DNA of 64,000 nt, taken from NCBI GenBank assembly GCA_017303575.1, contig JAFLCL010000014.1:1-64000 (forward strand), written 5' to 3'. This document shows positions 24,839 to 34,595 of the stretch, piece by piece. The notes below the pieces were generated by a model that saw nothing but the letters and a program-made list of their open reading frames with translations, made no database searches and was not told the origin of the DNA. The DNA comes from Deltaproteobacteria bacterium (GTDB lineage Bacteria > Myxococcota_A > Polyangia > Polyangiales > Sandaracinaceae). Made by a program: the position numbers and the translations under genes. Each line of letters begins with the position of its first letter. The stretch's first letter is position 1.

Positions 24839-27800
24839 TCACATCAAGCCGCTGCAGAACGCGATGCCATCGGCGGCATCGCGGTTGTTGCCGTCCGCGC
24901 ACTCGGCGATCACGTCGTCGGGATCGATCACGCCGAACACGAGGATCTCCGCGTCCGTCGGGAACGGATCGACCGTGATCGACAGCGACATGCTCGCGCC
25001 AGGCGCCAGCGCGCCCGCGATCACCTGCTCGTGAATGGGCATGCCGCCTCCGCTGGGATCGCCCGCATAGAGGCGCACGACGGGGTCGATCGCGGGCGCA
25101 CTGCCCACGTTCTCCACGGTGACCGCGAACACCTGCGCGGGACACGCACCGCTCACCGCGCCCAGGGTGATCGCGAGATCGGGGGCCAGCGCGCCGGGGT
25201 CGACGTCGATGGCGAGATCGTTGTTCGTCTCCTCGCACTCGCTCTCGGTGCCCGCCTCGTCGACCGAGACCCGAATGCGGTCGGGCAAGACGCCTGGGCT
25301 GTTGTTCGCCGCGTCGTAGCGCACGGTCACGAGCGTCGAGCCTCGCGGCTCGAGCGTCACGCCGAGTGTCGTCGCGAGCGGCGTCATCGCGGCGTCTGCG
25401 TAGAGCGGCTCCATCGAGGCCGGGCTCGTCCACTCACCGTGGAAGGTGATCGGCACGTCGGGACCGACACGCAGATCGCCGCGGTTCACGACGCGCACGG
25501 TGATCTCGAGCGTCGTCCCCAGCGTGCCGCATGCCGCGTCGGGCGAGCTCGCTTGCACACGGTCGGGCACGAGGTCGGGGGCGACGCCGAACGCGCGCGG
25601 CTGCGATCGGAAGGTGTTGTACTGGCGCCCTCCGTAGTCTCTCCAGTGCTCGGGCTGGTGGACCGGGATCGCCGAGGACTCGAGCACGTTCGTCACCTGA
25701 TAGGCGTGCTGGTTCCAGATGCGCCGCGCGCTCACCCACGTGTCGCTCGCGTCGCCCCACACCTCGATGCCGTTGTTCGTCGAGCCGATCGAGCAAGCCG
25801 AAGCGTCGTTGTTCGCGGAGAAGATGATCTCGGCGTTTCCGTCGTTGTCGACGTCCGCGACGATCGGGTTCTCGATGCGCGTGCGGCTCGAGTTCGCCTC
25901 ACGGAAGAGCACAGCGCCGTCACGGCCGTCGTACACACGGAAGTTGCACTCGTCGTTGTAGATGAGCTCCGCCGCACCATCCCCGTTGAAGTCGAACACC
26001 GTGCTTCCGGTCACGCGGCTCGAGTCGTCCTCGGTGATGCGCATCCACCCGTTGTGCAGGCACACGCACTGACCCGACGTCTCGTTGCAGGTGGTGCCCG
26101 CCGTCGTGCAGTCCGCATCGGCCGTGCACGCCGTCGGCGTGAAGCGCGCGGGGTTGCCCTGGAGGCCCGTCATCGAATCGTTGAACGCGTTGGGCCACGC
26201 GGGGCATGCAGCGGCGGTGTCCTGCAGATCGATCGCGACGTAGCGAAGACCGAACGCGGTGCCCACCTCGGGGAAGCCATCGCCGTCGAAGTCATCGACG
26301 TTCGGTGCGCCGCCGTTGCTTCCGACGCCGAGGTTCACGAAGCGGCGCATCGTGCCCGTCGTGCCGTTGAAGATCACGAGGTAGCCGTTCGCGATCAGCA
26401 CGACCTCGGGCGCCCCGTCGAGCGGGTTCATCGGGCCCGGCGCGATCGTCTCGTCCACGCCGAGCACGTCCGCGATCGCGCAGAAGCCATCGCGGTTCGC
26501 GTTGGGGAGCATCGCCGCGCCGTTGACCGTCTGCCCGTCCCACACGACATCGAGCGCTCCGGTGCAGAACGCCGAGGTGTCACCCATCGCGCACTCCGAT
26601 CGACGCGTGACGCCCGCAGGTGGCCGCGGCAGCCGATACACCGTCGAGCCCGCGATCAGCTCGTCCTCGTCCGCGCCCGCGAGGTTCGCCACGCACGGGA
26701 TCGGGCCCTGTCCTCCCGTGCCCGTGCGCAGCGTGCCCGCGAACCGATCACGGAACGCGATCGGCATGCCCGGCGTCACGGTGATCGTGAGCACCACGTT
26801 GCCCACCACGATCTCGGGCGGCCCCGCGTGATCGAGGTTGGCGATCACGGGCGCGGGGTTCACGTAGCCGCTCGCGGGCCACTGCGCCGCGGCGCTCGTG
26901 ACGATCAGCTCGCCCGTGTTGCGGTGGATCTCGACGCCGCGGCTCTCGTCGATCGCGACGATCTCTGGCACGCCGTCGGCGTCGAGATCACCGATCGCCA
27001 CGCCCGCGGTGGAATTGAGCGTCCCGTTCGCGCACGTGCTCGCCGGAACGGGCGTGTCGCCCTCGTGCCAGACCATCGGCCCCTGCACGGCGAAGAAGTC
27101 GCGTCCGCGTGCGGCACCGCCGCCATGGATCGCGCGCAGCACGCCGTTCGTCGCCACGTCGGTGAGGCAGTACGTCTGGAAGACGATCTCGGGGATGTCG
27201 AGCTCGTCGATGCGACCGTCACCGTTGTCGTCATCGAGGTTGGCGACGACGGGCGTCATCGAGACCTGCGCGCTCGTCGGGAACGGCGAGCCCGTCGCTG
27301 CAGGCATCGCCTGGCTGATCCCGCCCCAGCGGATCTCGTTGACGGGCAAGACGCTCGTGAACGGTGCAGGCGGCAGGCTGCACGTGGGCGCGCGGCCCGT
27401 GCCCGTGCAGCGACCGACCTCGCACGCCGTGTCGGCAGGGCAGTCCCAGTCGTCCTCGCACGGACAGTACGCGCCCGCACCATCGTCGGTGCACTCGCTC
27501 TCGAAGTACGCGTCTCCGCCGCACGTGAACGCTGTCGGCATGCCGCCACCATCGTCGCGACAGACCTCCACCGACATGCCTGCGCAGGTCCGGGCGCCGG
27601 GCACGCACGTGTCCGGCAAGCAGACACTGCCGTTGCAGAACTCCTCGACGGGACAGTCGATCGAGTCGGTGCACGACACGTCGACGCACACGTTGCCCAT
27701 GCCCGTCATCGCAGGCACGCAGCGCTCGGTGGGCGCGCAGTCGAGATCGGCGCAGGTGTTCGGCACACACGCGGGCGCGCCCGCGACGATCTCGCAGCGC

Positions 27801-28042
27801 TCGCCCGGTCCGCACGTCGTCATCGCGCAGGTGGGACCGCCATCGGGATCGTCGAGGAACGCGTCCTCGCGCACGAACGGCGCATCGAGCCCTGGCGCGT
27901 CGTCGTCGAACGGCGCGTCGGGCCGCGAAGGCGCGTCCGGTGGGACTGGCATCGAGCCGCAGTCGCATCCCGCGATCGTCATCGCGAACGAGCCAGTGAG
28001 AAGAAGAACGAACCGTCCGAGCGAGGCACGCCTAGCCAGCAT
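24839..28042 (-). CDS. Large FG-GAP/VCBS and CARDB lipoprotein
   Basis: 1067 residues from ATG 28042. Signal peptide with lipobox IAGC, Asp/Ala/Pro linker (PDAPSRPDAPFDDDAPGLD), then a Cys-rich region with short EGF-like knots (CGPGERCEIV, DCPADTACEVGRC). FG-GAP-type calcium repeats follow: VVANLDDDNGDGRIDELDIP, GDLDADGVPEIV, DFDGDGFPEVGT, DFNGDGAAELIY, VDNDGNAEIIF. The C-terminus has two CARDB-like domains (PDLVPDRVQA; PDLAITLGAV), each about 120 residues. This is an integrin-alpha-like surface adhesin architecture. An open frame of over 1600 codons on the other strand is its shadow. TATCGT ends 7 nt before ATG. Confidence 0.9.
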   Translation of the reverse strand: MLARRASLGRFVLLLTGSFAMTIAGCDCGSMPVPPDAPSRPDAPFDDDAPGLDAPFVREDAFLDDPDGGPTCAMTTCGPGERCEIVAGAPACVPNTCADLDCAPTERCVPAMTGMGNVCVDVSCTDSIDCPVEEFCNGSVCLPDTCVPGARTCAGMSVEVCRDDGGGMPTAFTCGGDAYFESECTDDGAGAYCPCEDDWDCPADTACEVGRCTGTGRAPTCSLPPAPFTSVLPVNEIRWGGISQAMPAATGSPFPTSAQVSMTPVVANLDDDNGDGRIDELDIPEIVFQTYCLTDVATNGVLRAIHGGGAARGRDFFAVQGPMVWHEGDTPVPASTCANGTLNSTAGVAIGDLDADGVPEIVAIDESRGVEIHRNTGELIVTSAAAQWPASGYVNPAPVIANLDHAGPPEIVVGNVVLTITVTPGMPIAFRDRFAGTLRTGTGGQGPIPCVANLAGADEDELIAGSTVYRLPRPPAGVTRRSECAMGDTSAFCTGALDVVWDGQTVNGAAMLPNANRDGFCAIADVLGVDETIAPGPMNPLDGAPEVVLIANGYLVIFNGTTGTMRRFVNLGVGSNGGAPNVDDFDGDGFPEVGTAFGLRYVAIDLQDTAAACPAWPNAFNDSMTGLQGNPARFTPTACTADADCTTAGTTCNETSGQCVCLHNGWMRITEDDSSRVTGSTVFDFNGDGAAELIYNDECNFRVYDGRDGAVLFREANSSRTRIENPIVADVDNDGNAEIIFSANNDASACSIGSTNNGIEVWGDASDTWVSARRIWNQHAYQVTNVLESSAIPVHQPEHWRDYGGRQYNTFRSQPRAFGVAPDLVPDRVQASSPDAACGTLGTTLEITVRVVNRGDLRVGPDVPITFHGEWTSPASMEPLYADAAMTPLATTLGVTLEPRGSTLVTVRYDAANNSPGVLPDRIRVSVDEAGTESECEETNNDLAIDVDPGALAPDLAITLGAVSGACPAQVFAVTVENVGSAPAIDPVVRLYAGDPSGGGMPIHEQVIAGALAPGASMSLSITVDPFPTDAEILVFGVIDPDDVIAECADGNNRDAADGIAFCSGLM

Positions 28043-28049
28043 GACCACG

Positions 28050-28055
28050 ACGATA
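28050..28055 (-). promoter_or_regulatory. -10-like TATCGT for leaderless adhesin mRNA
   Basis: Minus strand TATCGT (28055-28050), 7 nt before ATG 28042. It lies in the 84-bp divergent gap shared with the thioesterase promoter. Confidence 0.45.
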
Positions 28056-28091
28056 CGCGTGCACGGCCGCTCGCCGGAAGACGCACGGCGC

Positions 28092-28120
28092 TTGACGCTC
28101 ACGCGAGGCTCTCCGAGATT
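28092..28120 (+). promoter_or_regulatory. Leaderless-type promoter of the thioesterase
   Basis: TTGACG (28092-28097), 17-bp spacer, GAGATT (28115-28120), 6 nt, GTG 28127. The -35 is the second-best in the window. Confidence 0.6.
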
Positions 28121-28126
28121 CACGCC

Positions 28127-28960
28127 GTGACGAGCTTCGACGAGGCCACGCGGCTCACCTCCCTCGGTGAGCGGCGCTACCGCGTGACGGGCGACGACTC
28201 GTGGGCGCAGGGTCGCGGCATCTACGGAGGCCTCGTGGCCGCGCTGTTCGCCCGCGCGCTCGAGCGAGAGGCAGGCGCAGGACAGCGGTTGGTGCGCATG
28301 ACCACGGCGTTCACCGCGCCGTTCGCGCCGGGCCTCGCCGAGCTGCGCGTCGAGATCGTGCGCGCGGGGCGCAACGTCGCGTGCCTTCGCGCGACGCTCA
28401 CCAACGACGGCGCCGATGCACCCGCCGCGAGCTGTCTCGCGACGCTCGCACGCCCGCGCGAGCCCTCCGCGATCGAGCGTCACACCCTGCTCGCGCCCGA
28501 CGTGCCGAGGGCCGAAGAGGTCGCCGACGGTCCCTCCGAGCTCTACCTCCCGTCGTTCGCCTCACGCTTCGAGCTCCGTCAGTGCGTGGGCGCGCGACCC
28601 TTCTCTGGAGGCACCGACGCGCGCATCGGAGGCTGGTGTCGCTCACGCGAAGGTGCGCCCTTCGATCCGGCCCTCGTTGTCGCGCTGCTCGACGCGTGGG
28701 CCCCGGCCGCCGTGGGCGTCTCGAGCGGTTGGTGTCCCGTCGCGTCGCTCGAGATGAGCGTGCACTTCCTCGTTCCACTGCCGCTCGCGTCGGACGCACC
28801 CCACGCCTGGGCTTTCTTCGACGCGCGCTGCGATCACGCGGCCGACGGCGTCGCCGACGAGCGCGCCGTGATCTTCGACGCGAACGGTCGCGCCCTGGCG
28901 ACCTGTCATCAGCTGATCGCGCTCCTGCCTGGCAGCGACCGCCCGACGGTCGCGCGGTGA
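28127..28960 (+). CDS. Acyl-CoA thioesterase-like protein (TesB-type double hotdog)
   Basis: 277 residues from GTG 28127. Double hotdog features: GRGIYGGLVAALFARALERE in the first repeat, and SLEMSVHFLVPLPLASDAPHAWAFF with DERAVIFDANGRALATCHQL in the second, close to the TesB/PaaI-like 4HBT_3 family. The family hydrolyses acyl-CoA esters. No signal peptide. Divergent from the FG-GAP adhesin, with no functional partner adjacent. Exact chain-length preference unknown. Confidence 0.82.
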   Translation: MTSFDEATRLTSLGERRYRVTGDDSWAQGRGIYGGLVAALFARALEREAGAGQRLVRMTTAFTAPFAPGLAELRVEIVRAGRNVACLRATLTNDGADAPAASCLATLARPREPSAIERHTLLAPDVPRAEEVADGPSELYLPSFASRFELRQCVGARPFSGGTDARIGGWCRSREGAPFDPALVVALLDAWAPAAVGVSSGWCPVASLEMSVHFLVPLPLASDAPHAWAFFDARCDHAADGVADERAVIFDANGRALATCHQLIALLPGSDRPTVAR

Positions 28961-29078
28961 TCGTCAGCAATGACCAGGTGCAGCGTCGCCTCCCCGCATG
29001 CATTCGCAGTCCCGTTCTCTCCCCGTCCGCGTAGCTTTCGCTTCCACGGCACGATCTCGTGACCTACGATCAGCGCCA

Positions 29079-30830
29079 TTGACGATCCACGGCAACACCA
29101 CCGGTCTCGCTCCCTCCGACGTCCACGCGCTGGAGCGGCTCTACCGCCGACGGGTTCCCTTCGATCGACTCCTCACTCCCGAGCTGGCCCGCTCGATGGC
29201 GGAGGTGTCCTCGACGACCGGTCGCCAGGTCGGCGTGCTCGTCGACCGCAACGGCGCGGTGCAGTGGGTCGTCGTCGGCGACGCGCGCAAGCTCATGCTT
29301 CCCGACATCGGTCGCGCACGCGCCGCCGAGGGACGCTTCCGCGGTCTGCGGCTGATCCACACGCACCTCACGCAAGAGGGCCTCACGCGCGACGATCTCG
29401 TCGATCTCACGCGCTTGCGCCTCGATCTGGTGTGCGCGATCTGTCTCGGGACCGACGGTCAGCCGATCACCGTCCACTACGGCCACAACGTGGCTGTGGC
29501 CGACGGTCGTCGGGACGCCCCGTACCTGACGTTCGGCCCGATCCCTTACGGTCGTGAGGATTCCGTCGATCCGTCGACGCTCGTCACCGAGCTCGAGGAG
29601 AGCTTCGCGAGCATCGCGCGCACGCGAAAGGTCGATGGCAAGGACGGTCGCGCGATCCTCGTGCACGTCACCGACAAGAAGCAGAACCTCCAGCAGGCCG
29701 AGGACTCGCTGCGTGAGCTCGAGGAGCTCGCGCGCACGGCGGGTGTGGCCGTGGTGGATCGCGTGCTCCAGGTGCGCGACGCCATCGACGCGAAGTTCGT
29801 GCTCGGCCGCGGCAAGCTCGACGAGATCGTCCTCAAGTCGATGGCGCTCGACGCCACCGTGCTCGTCTTCGATCGGAACCTCAGCCCTTCTCAGGCCTCG
29901 TCGATCGCGGGCGTCACCGAGCTCAAGGTCATCGACCGCACGCAGCTCATCCTGGACATCTTCGCGCAGCGCGCGGAGAGCCGAGACGGCAAGCTCCAGG
30001 TCGAGCTCGCGCAGATGAAGTACCTCCTGCCGCGCATCGGCCAGAAGGACGATGCCCTCTCGCGCCTCACCGGCGGCATCGGCGGTCGAGGACCGGGTGA
30101 GACGGTGCTCGAGATCGGCAAGCGCCGCGCGCGCGATCGCGTGACCCGCCTCGAGCACGAGCTCGAGCACCTCGCGGTGCAGCGCAAGCAGCGACGGCAG
30201 CGCCGAGGCCGTCGCGACGTGCCGATCGTGTCGATCGTCGGGTACACGAACGCGGGCAAGAGCACGCTCCTCAACACGCTGACGGGCTCCGAGACGCTCG
30301 CGGAGAACAAGCTCTTCGCCACGCTCGACACGCGATCACGACGGATCCGATTCCCGCGCGAGCGCGAGGTCGTGATCACCGACACGGTCGGCTTCATCCG
30401 CGATCTGCCGAAAGAGCTCTTCGCTGCGTTCCGCGCGACGTTCGAGGAGACCGAGGACGCCGACCTGCTCTTGCACGTCGTCGACGTCAGCGATCCCGCG
30501 ATCGGTGATCACATCCGGGCGACGGAGCACCTCCTCAACGAGCTCGGCCTCGGCACCAAGCCGACGTTGCTCGTGCTCAACAAGGCCGATCGCCTCGAGC
30601 CCGGCGACGCCGAGCAGATCGCGCGCGGCCGCGGTGGCATCGCGGTGAGCGCGATGGATCGCGAGAGCCTGCGTCCGCTCCTCGTGGAGATGGAGTCGCG
30701 CCTCTTCCCCGACGGCAAGACGCGCCTCGTCGACGATCCGAAGTCGTCCTACGTGGGCGAGCTCGCCCCGCTCGGGGACACCGACGGCGAGCTCCTCGAC
30801 GACGAGGTCGTGGTCGGCGCAGCCGAGTAG
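29079..30830 (+). CDS. hflX: Ribosome-associated GTPase HflX (long N-terminal form)
   Basis: 583 residues from TTG 29079; ATG 28998 would add 27 residues unlike the family, whose long forms begin near xGNTxGL. An N-terminal domain of about 185 residues ([40 protein letters not shown]) precedes the HflX core. The GTPase domain has G1 [10 protein letters not shown]3 [10 protein letters not shown] and G4 NKAD. HflX splits stalled or hibernating 70S ribosomes under stress. TACGAT ends 8 nt before the TTG. Followed 26 bp later by a separate promoter and the DUF4419-MurB gene. Confidence 0.93.
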   Translation: MTIHGNTTGLAPSDVHALERLYRRRVPFDRLLTPELARSMAEVSSTTGRQVGVLVDRNGAVQWVVVGDARKLMLPDIGRARAAEGRFRGLRLIHTHLTQEGLTRDDLVDLTRLRLDLVCAICLGTDGQPITVHYGHNVAVADGRRDAPYLTFGPIPYGREDSVDPSTLVTELEESFASIARTRKVDGKDGRAILVHVTDKKQNLQQAEDSLRELEELARTAGVAVVDRVLQVRDAIDAKFVLGRGKLDEIVLKSMALDATVLVFDRNLSPSQASSIAGVTELKVIDRTQLILDIFAQRAESRDGKLQVELAQMKYLLPRIGQKDDALSRLTGGIGGRGPGETVLEIGKRRARDRVTRLEHELEHLAVQRKQRRQRRGRRDVPIVSIVGYTNAGKSTLLNTLTGSETLAENKLFATLDTRSRRIRFPREREVVITDTVGFIRDLPKELFAAFRATFEETEDADLLLHVVDVSDPAIGDHIRATEHLLNELGLGTKPTLLVLNKADRLEPGDAEQIARGRGGIAVSAMDRESLRPLLVEMESRLFPDGKTRLVDDPKSSYVGELAPLGDTDGELLDDEVVVGAAE

Positions 30831-30844
30831 CGCGCCCCACGCGC

Positions 30845-30850
30845 TATCCT
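30845..30850 (+). promoter_or_regulatory. -10-like TATCCT for leaderless DUF4419-MurB mRNA
   Basis: TATCCT then exactly 6 nt to ATG 30857, within 20 bp of the hflX stop. No good -35 is visible, so it could be weak or an accidental match. Confidence 0.4.
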
Positions 30851-30856
30851 CGCGCC

Positions 30857-33538
30857 ATGCCGATCACGTTCGCCGTCGACGACGTCGCACCCGCGACGAG
30901 CGCGCCTCGTACGCGTCCCTTCGGCGACGTCGTCGGCGAGGTGCTCGCGCTCGGCGTCGATCGCTCGCTGCGTGTCGTGGACGGTCCGCGCACCCATCCG
31001 CTCCTGGGCGCCGTCCACACCGCGTTCGCGGAGCACCGTCCGCTGGTGCTCAGCCCCGACGCGATCTGGATCACGATCGCGCAGGGCCTCGCGCGACACG
31101 TGCGCCTCCACGCGAACGAGCTGCGAGACCGGCTCGTCCGACACGAGGGCACCAAGCGCCTCGAGGTGAGGCACGACGGACCCTTCCCCACCGATCCCGA
31201 AGGTCTCTCGGCCCTCGTCGATCGCATGCGCGAGAAGCTCGCCGAAGAGATCGGCGAGGGGCCCGCGCGCCTCTTCGTCTGCGACTTCTCCACGACCACC
31301 AGCGTCGAGCGCACGGCGAGCGAGATCGTCCTCCTCGACGCGTACTCACCGTTCTTCGACTACGCGCTGATGTGCGTGTGTGGCATTCCGTCGATCACGC
31401 TCACTGGCACCGTCGAAGACTGGCAGTCCCTCCGCAAGAGAATCGCCGCCCTCGGCGATCTCGTGAGGGACACCGGTCTTCCGAGCTGGCCTGGTCATCT
31501 GTGTACCATCGTCGATCGCCTGATCGATGCGGCGAGCGGTCGGCCCGATCGCGCGTTCTTCCAGCGCATCTACAAGCCGAGGGACGCATACGGCGGGGAG
31601 AAGGTCACCGGCTGGATCGCGTGGCTCTATCCCTACCTCGGCATCGGCGGTCGTTACGACACGCTCAATCCATTGCTCGCGCACGCCCCCGAGGGACCGC
31701 TCCCCGGAGAGGATCGCGCGCGTGACCCGAACGCGCTCGGGCCCGATTGGTGGACGGGGCCGTCCATCGATCCGAGCACCGTGCCAGCCGATCTCGCCGA
31801 GTGCCGATTCGCCGTCACCGATCTCACCAGAGTCGGCGAGGATGCGAGACGCTTCGACGTCGCGCTGCACGGCGGCCTCGCGTGCATCGCCGTCGACGAG
31901 CGAGGTGCGCTCGCGCCCTCGGCGGCCTGGTGGTGCGCGCGATCCACACCCTCGATGGACGAGACGATCGAGCGCCTGCGCGATCTCGGCGTGAAGCCCG
32001 CGCCCAAGGGCGAGTCGCAGTACGCGCACCTCGAGGCTGAAGTCGCAGAGCTGGGCGCGCTGCGCCGCGCGCTCGGGACGATCTCTCTCTTCGAGGGCCG
32101 TGTCGTCGTCCCCGAGCCCGCCTATCCAGTCCAGATCGGACAGCACGTGCACGGGCTCGTGTGCCTCGAGCTCGAGGGCACCCACGCTGTGTTCACGTAT
32201 CGAGGGTTCTCCGCGGAGCGCGTCTATGCGCTCGTCCCAATCTCCGCGATCGCCCCCGAGCGCGAGGAACATCGGGACCGAGGCGTACTGAGCCCGCGCG
32301 CGGTCCACCTCTCGGTCGTCGACATCCCGGTGATCGGACGCTCGCTCGCCGAGGTGCTCTCTGCAGCGCTCGAGGCACGCGGCATCCCCGACCTCCCGCG
32401 ACGCTCGCTGTTCCACAGCATGGACGCCTCACTCCGGATCCCGCGTGCTCCCTTCGTCGCGTCGCGGCCGATCGTGCCGCAGCACGACGTGCCGCTCGCG
32501 ACGAGGACGACGCTCGCGCTGGGTGGCGCGGCGTCACAGCTCGTCTCGGTGCGGGCAGAGTCGGAGCTCGTCGCCGCGCTGATGTCGGCCGAGCAGCAGA
32601 AGCTCCCGGCCTTCGTGCTCGGCGGGGGCTCGAACCTCCTCGTGCCCGACGACGGCTACGACGGCCTGGTGCTCTCCATGGAGATGCGCGGCATCGCGAC
32701 GCTCCCCGCAGAGAACGCGAACGGCGAGCGCACCATGCGTGTGACTGCCGCCGCTGGCGAGCCGTGGGACGAGCTCGTTGCGTTCACCGTGCAGAACGGC
32801 TGGCAGGGGGTCGAGTGTTTGTCGGGCATTCCGGGCCTCGTCGGCGCCACACCCGTGCAGAACGTGGGTGCGTATGGGCAAGACGTCTCGGAGACGATCT
32901 GTGCCGTCGGCGTCGTGGACCGAGTCACGAAACAGACACACACGCTGACTCCAGAAGAGTGCCAGTTCGCGTACCGAGACAGCGCCCTCAAGCGGGCCCC
33001 GACTCGGTACGTCGTCACGTGGGTGTGCTTCGAGCTGCGACCCAATGCGCCGCCTGCGCTCAAGTACGCGGAGCTCCAGAAAGCGCTCGCGAACAAAGCC
33101 TCTCCGACGCTCACCGAGGTACGAGAGACGGTGATCGCGCTCCGAAGGAAGAAGTCGATGGTGATCGACGCGTTCGATCCGAACCGCCGCAGCGCAGGCT
33201 CGTTCTTCACGAATCCCATCGTGAGCCCCGAGCTCGCCGACGAGGTCGTGCGGCGCGCGATCGATCGGGGCGTGGCGAAGAGCCCGACCGACGTGCCTCG
33301 CTGGCCCGAGAAGGACGGTCGCGTGAAGCTCGCGGCCGGCTGGTTGATCGAGCGCTCGGGCATCGAGAAGGGCCTGCGCATGGGGAACGTCGGGATCTCG
33401 AGCGCGCACGCGCTCGCGCTCGTCCACCACGGCGGCGGCACGACCAGGGAGCTGCTCGCGCTCGCCGATCACGTCGTCCGCACCGTACGCGAGGCCTTCG
33501 GCGTCGAGCTCGAGCGCGAGCCCGTCTTGATGCGATGA
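30857..33538 (+). CDS. murB: DUF4419 domain fused to MurB (UDP-N-acetylenolpyruvoylglucosamine reductase)
   Basis: 893 residues in one frame. Residues about 40-330 are DUF4419: LVLSPDAIWITIAQGLARHV, DFSTTTSVERTASEIVLLDA, and FFQRIYKP then GWIAWLYPYL. A linker domain of about 150 residues follows. From about 511 the protein is a full E. coli-type MurB: FVLGGGSNLLVPDDGYDGLV (FAD), GIPGLVGATPVQNVGAYGQD, CQFAYRDS, catalytic Ser782 in RRSAGSFFTNP, and the C-terminal acidic ELEREPV. MurB makes UDP-MurNAc for peptidoglycan. No internal Shine-Dalgarno or -10 is visible before Met511, so a true fusion is favoured over two genes whose stop was lost. It is outside any dcw cluster. Endonuclease V starts 4 bp after its stop. 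Confidence 0.9.
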   Translation: MPITFAVDDVAPATSAPRTRPFGDVVGEVLALGVDRSLRVVDGPRTHPLLGAVHTAFAEHRPLVLSPDAIWITIAQGLARHVRLHANELRDRLVRHEGTKRLEVRHDGPFPTDPEGLSALVDRMREKLAEEIGEGPARLFVCDFSTTTSVERTASEIVLLDAYSPFFDYALMCVCGIPSITLTGTVEDWQSLRKRIAALGDLVRDTGLPSWPGHLCTIVDRLIDAASGRPDRAFFQRIYKPRDAYGGEKVTGWIAWLYPYLGIGGRYDTLNPLLAHAPEGPLPGEDRARDPNALGPDWWTGPSIDPSTVPADLAECRFAVTDLTRVGEDARRFDVALHGGLACIAVDERGALAPSAAWWCARSTPSMDETIERLRDLGVKPAPKGESQYAHLEAEVAELGALRRALGTISLFEGRVVVPEPAYPVQIGQHVHGLVCLELEGTHAVFTYRGFSAERVYALVPISAIAPEREEHRDRGVLSPRAVHLSVVDIPVIGRSLAEVLSAALEARGIPDLPRRSLFHSMDASLRIPRAPFVASRPIVPQHDVPLATRTTLALGGAASQLVSVRAESELVAALMSAEQQKLPAFVLGGGSNLLVPDDGYDGLVLSMEMRGIATLPAENANGERTMRVTAAAGEPWDELVAFTVQNGWQGVECLSGIPGLVGATPVQNVGAYGQDVSETICAVGVVDRVTKQTHTLTPEECQFAYRDSALKRAPTRYVVTWVCFELRPNAPPALKYAELQKALANKASPTLTEVRETVIALRRKKSMVIDAFDPNRRSAGSFFTNPIVSPELADEVVRRAIDRGVAKSPTDVPRWPEKDGRVKLAAGWLIERSGIEKGLRMGNVGISSAHALALVHHGGGTTRELLALADHVVRTVREAFGVELEREPVLMR

Positions 33539-33542
33539 GTCG

Positions 33543-34040
33543 ATGATCGTCGCGCTCGACGTGCAGTATGGAGAGTCGATCGCTCGCGCAGCGGGCGTGT
33601 CGTTCGACGCGTGGACCGACGCGAGGGAGCGCGCGGTGAAGGTGATCGAGCGCGCCGTCCCCGCCGACTACCAACCTGGTCACTTCTACGAGCGGGAGCT
33701 GCCCTGCATCCTCCCGCTCGCGCGTGCGTTCCTCGAGGAAGGCCCGATCGAGGTGGTGGTCATCGACGGCTACGTGGATGTGGGCATCGGGCGCCCGGGG
33801 CTCGGACGTCGCCTCTTCGACGCCCTCGATCGACACGTTCCCGTGATCGGCGTGGCCAAGAACGAATTCGTCGGTGCACCGGCTGCCGCGCTCTTGCGAG
33901 GCGAGTCGAAGAGCCCGCTCTGGGTCACGAGCACGGCAGACCTCGAGGACGCCGTGCGTGCGATCGCGTCGATGTCTGGTGAGCACCGCATTCCCGCGCT
34001 CCTCAAGCGTGTCGACCGCCTCGCCCGAGGCGACGCATGA
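33543..34040 (+). CDS. Short endonuclease V-like protein
   Basis: 165 residues, against about 220 in E. coli Nfi. The catalytic Asp6 (ALDVQY), Glu52 (YERELP) and Asp75 (VVVIDGY) are kept, as are VPVIGVAKNEF and a C-terminal RIPALLKRVDRLARG. The N-terminal helix before the first Asp and part of the loop between strands are missing. EndoV nicks DNA or RNA next to inosine. Starts 4 bp after the MurB fusion, so probably co-transcribed. Family assignment good, activity of the short form uncertain. Confidence 0.82.
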   Translation: MIVALDVQYGESIARAAGVSFDAWTDARERAVKVIERAVPADYQPGHFYERELPCILPLARAFLEEGPIEVVVIDGYVDVGIGRPGLGRRLFDALDRHVPVIGVAKNEFVGAPAAALLRGESKSPLWVTSTADLEDAVRAIASMSGEHRIPALLKRVDRLARGDA

Positions 34041-34059
34041 TCGCCATCACCTAGGCCTC

Positions 34060-34536
34060 GTGCAGTCACCCGTTCAACGCCTGATCTCCGCGATCGTGCT
34101 CGCCCTCTTCTGCGGCGGATTCGGCGCGTTCCTCCTCGTCCTCGGCGTCAGCGAAGTTCGCCGCGCGCAGCGCTTGTCGGAGAGCACGACCACGATCGAG
34201 GCGCGCGCGTTCGACTGGTCGACCGTGAGCGGCGACGGAGCGACGGGCTACGAGCTCCACTACGAGTTCGTGATCGGCGGCACGACGTACTCCGCAAGCG
34301 ACGCGACGGGCCGTGAGGGTCTCTGGCAGGAGGTGCCCTTCGACGTCTGGGAGGCCTCGCAGCGCAGCGGCACCCTGACCGTGCGCTACGTGCCCGACGA
34401 CCCGTGGATCAACGAGCCTGCGGTCGGCGATCCCTCCGCGATGGGCGACCACGTCGCAGGCGTGGTGCTGGGCGCAGCGTGCTGTCTCGGCGCGCTCGTG
34501 CTCCCGCTCTTGGCGCTCTTCGGTCGCCGCCGCTAG
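34060..34536 (+). CDS. DUF3592-like membrane protein
   Basis: 158 residues from GTG 34060 (other starts possible). A membrane helix at each end (about 7-29 and 130-152) encloses a beta-rich middle, YELHYEFVIGGTTYSASD to GTLTVRYVPDDPWINEP (in parts), as in DUF3592 proteins. The extracytoplasmic middle resembles an Ig-like fold. Function unknown. Tail-to-tail with the peptidase MA-like gene 59 bp away. Confidence 0.7.
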   Translation: MQSPVQRLISAIVLALFCGGFGAFLLVLGVSEVRRAQRLSESTTTIEARAFDWSTVSGDGATGYELHYEFVIGGTTYSASDATGREGLWQEVPFDVWEASQRSGTLTVRYVPDDPWINEPAVGDPSAMGDHVAGVVLGAACCLGALVLPLLALFGRRR

Positions 34537-34595
34537 AGAGCTTCGCGATCCGGGTGCTCCCGACATCGTCCCTGGTCCACGCAGGACCGAGTCGC

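Noticed and set aside
23921..28126. Open frame of about 1400 codons on the plus strand before the thioesterase
   Set aside because: It lies opposite the FG-GAP/CARDB and RCC1 lipoprotein genes, is Arg/His-rich with no family motif, and is the frame mirror expected of GC-rich genes. Only the part from GTG 28127 is real.
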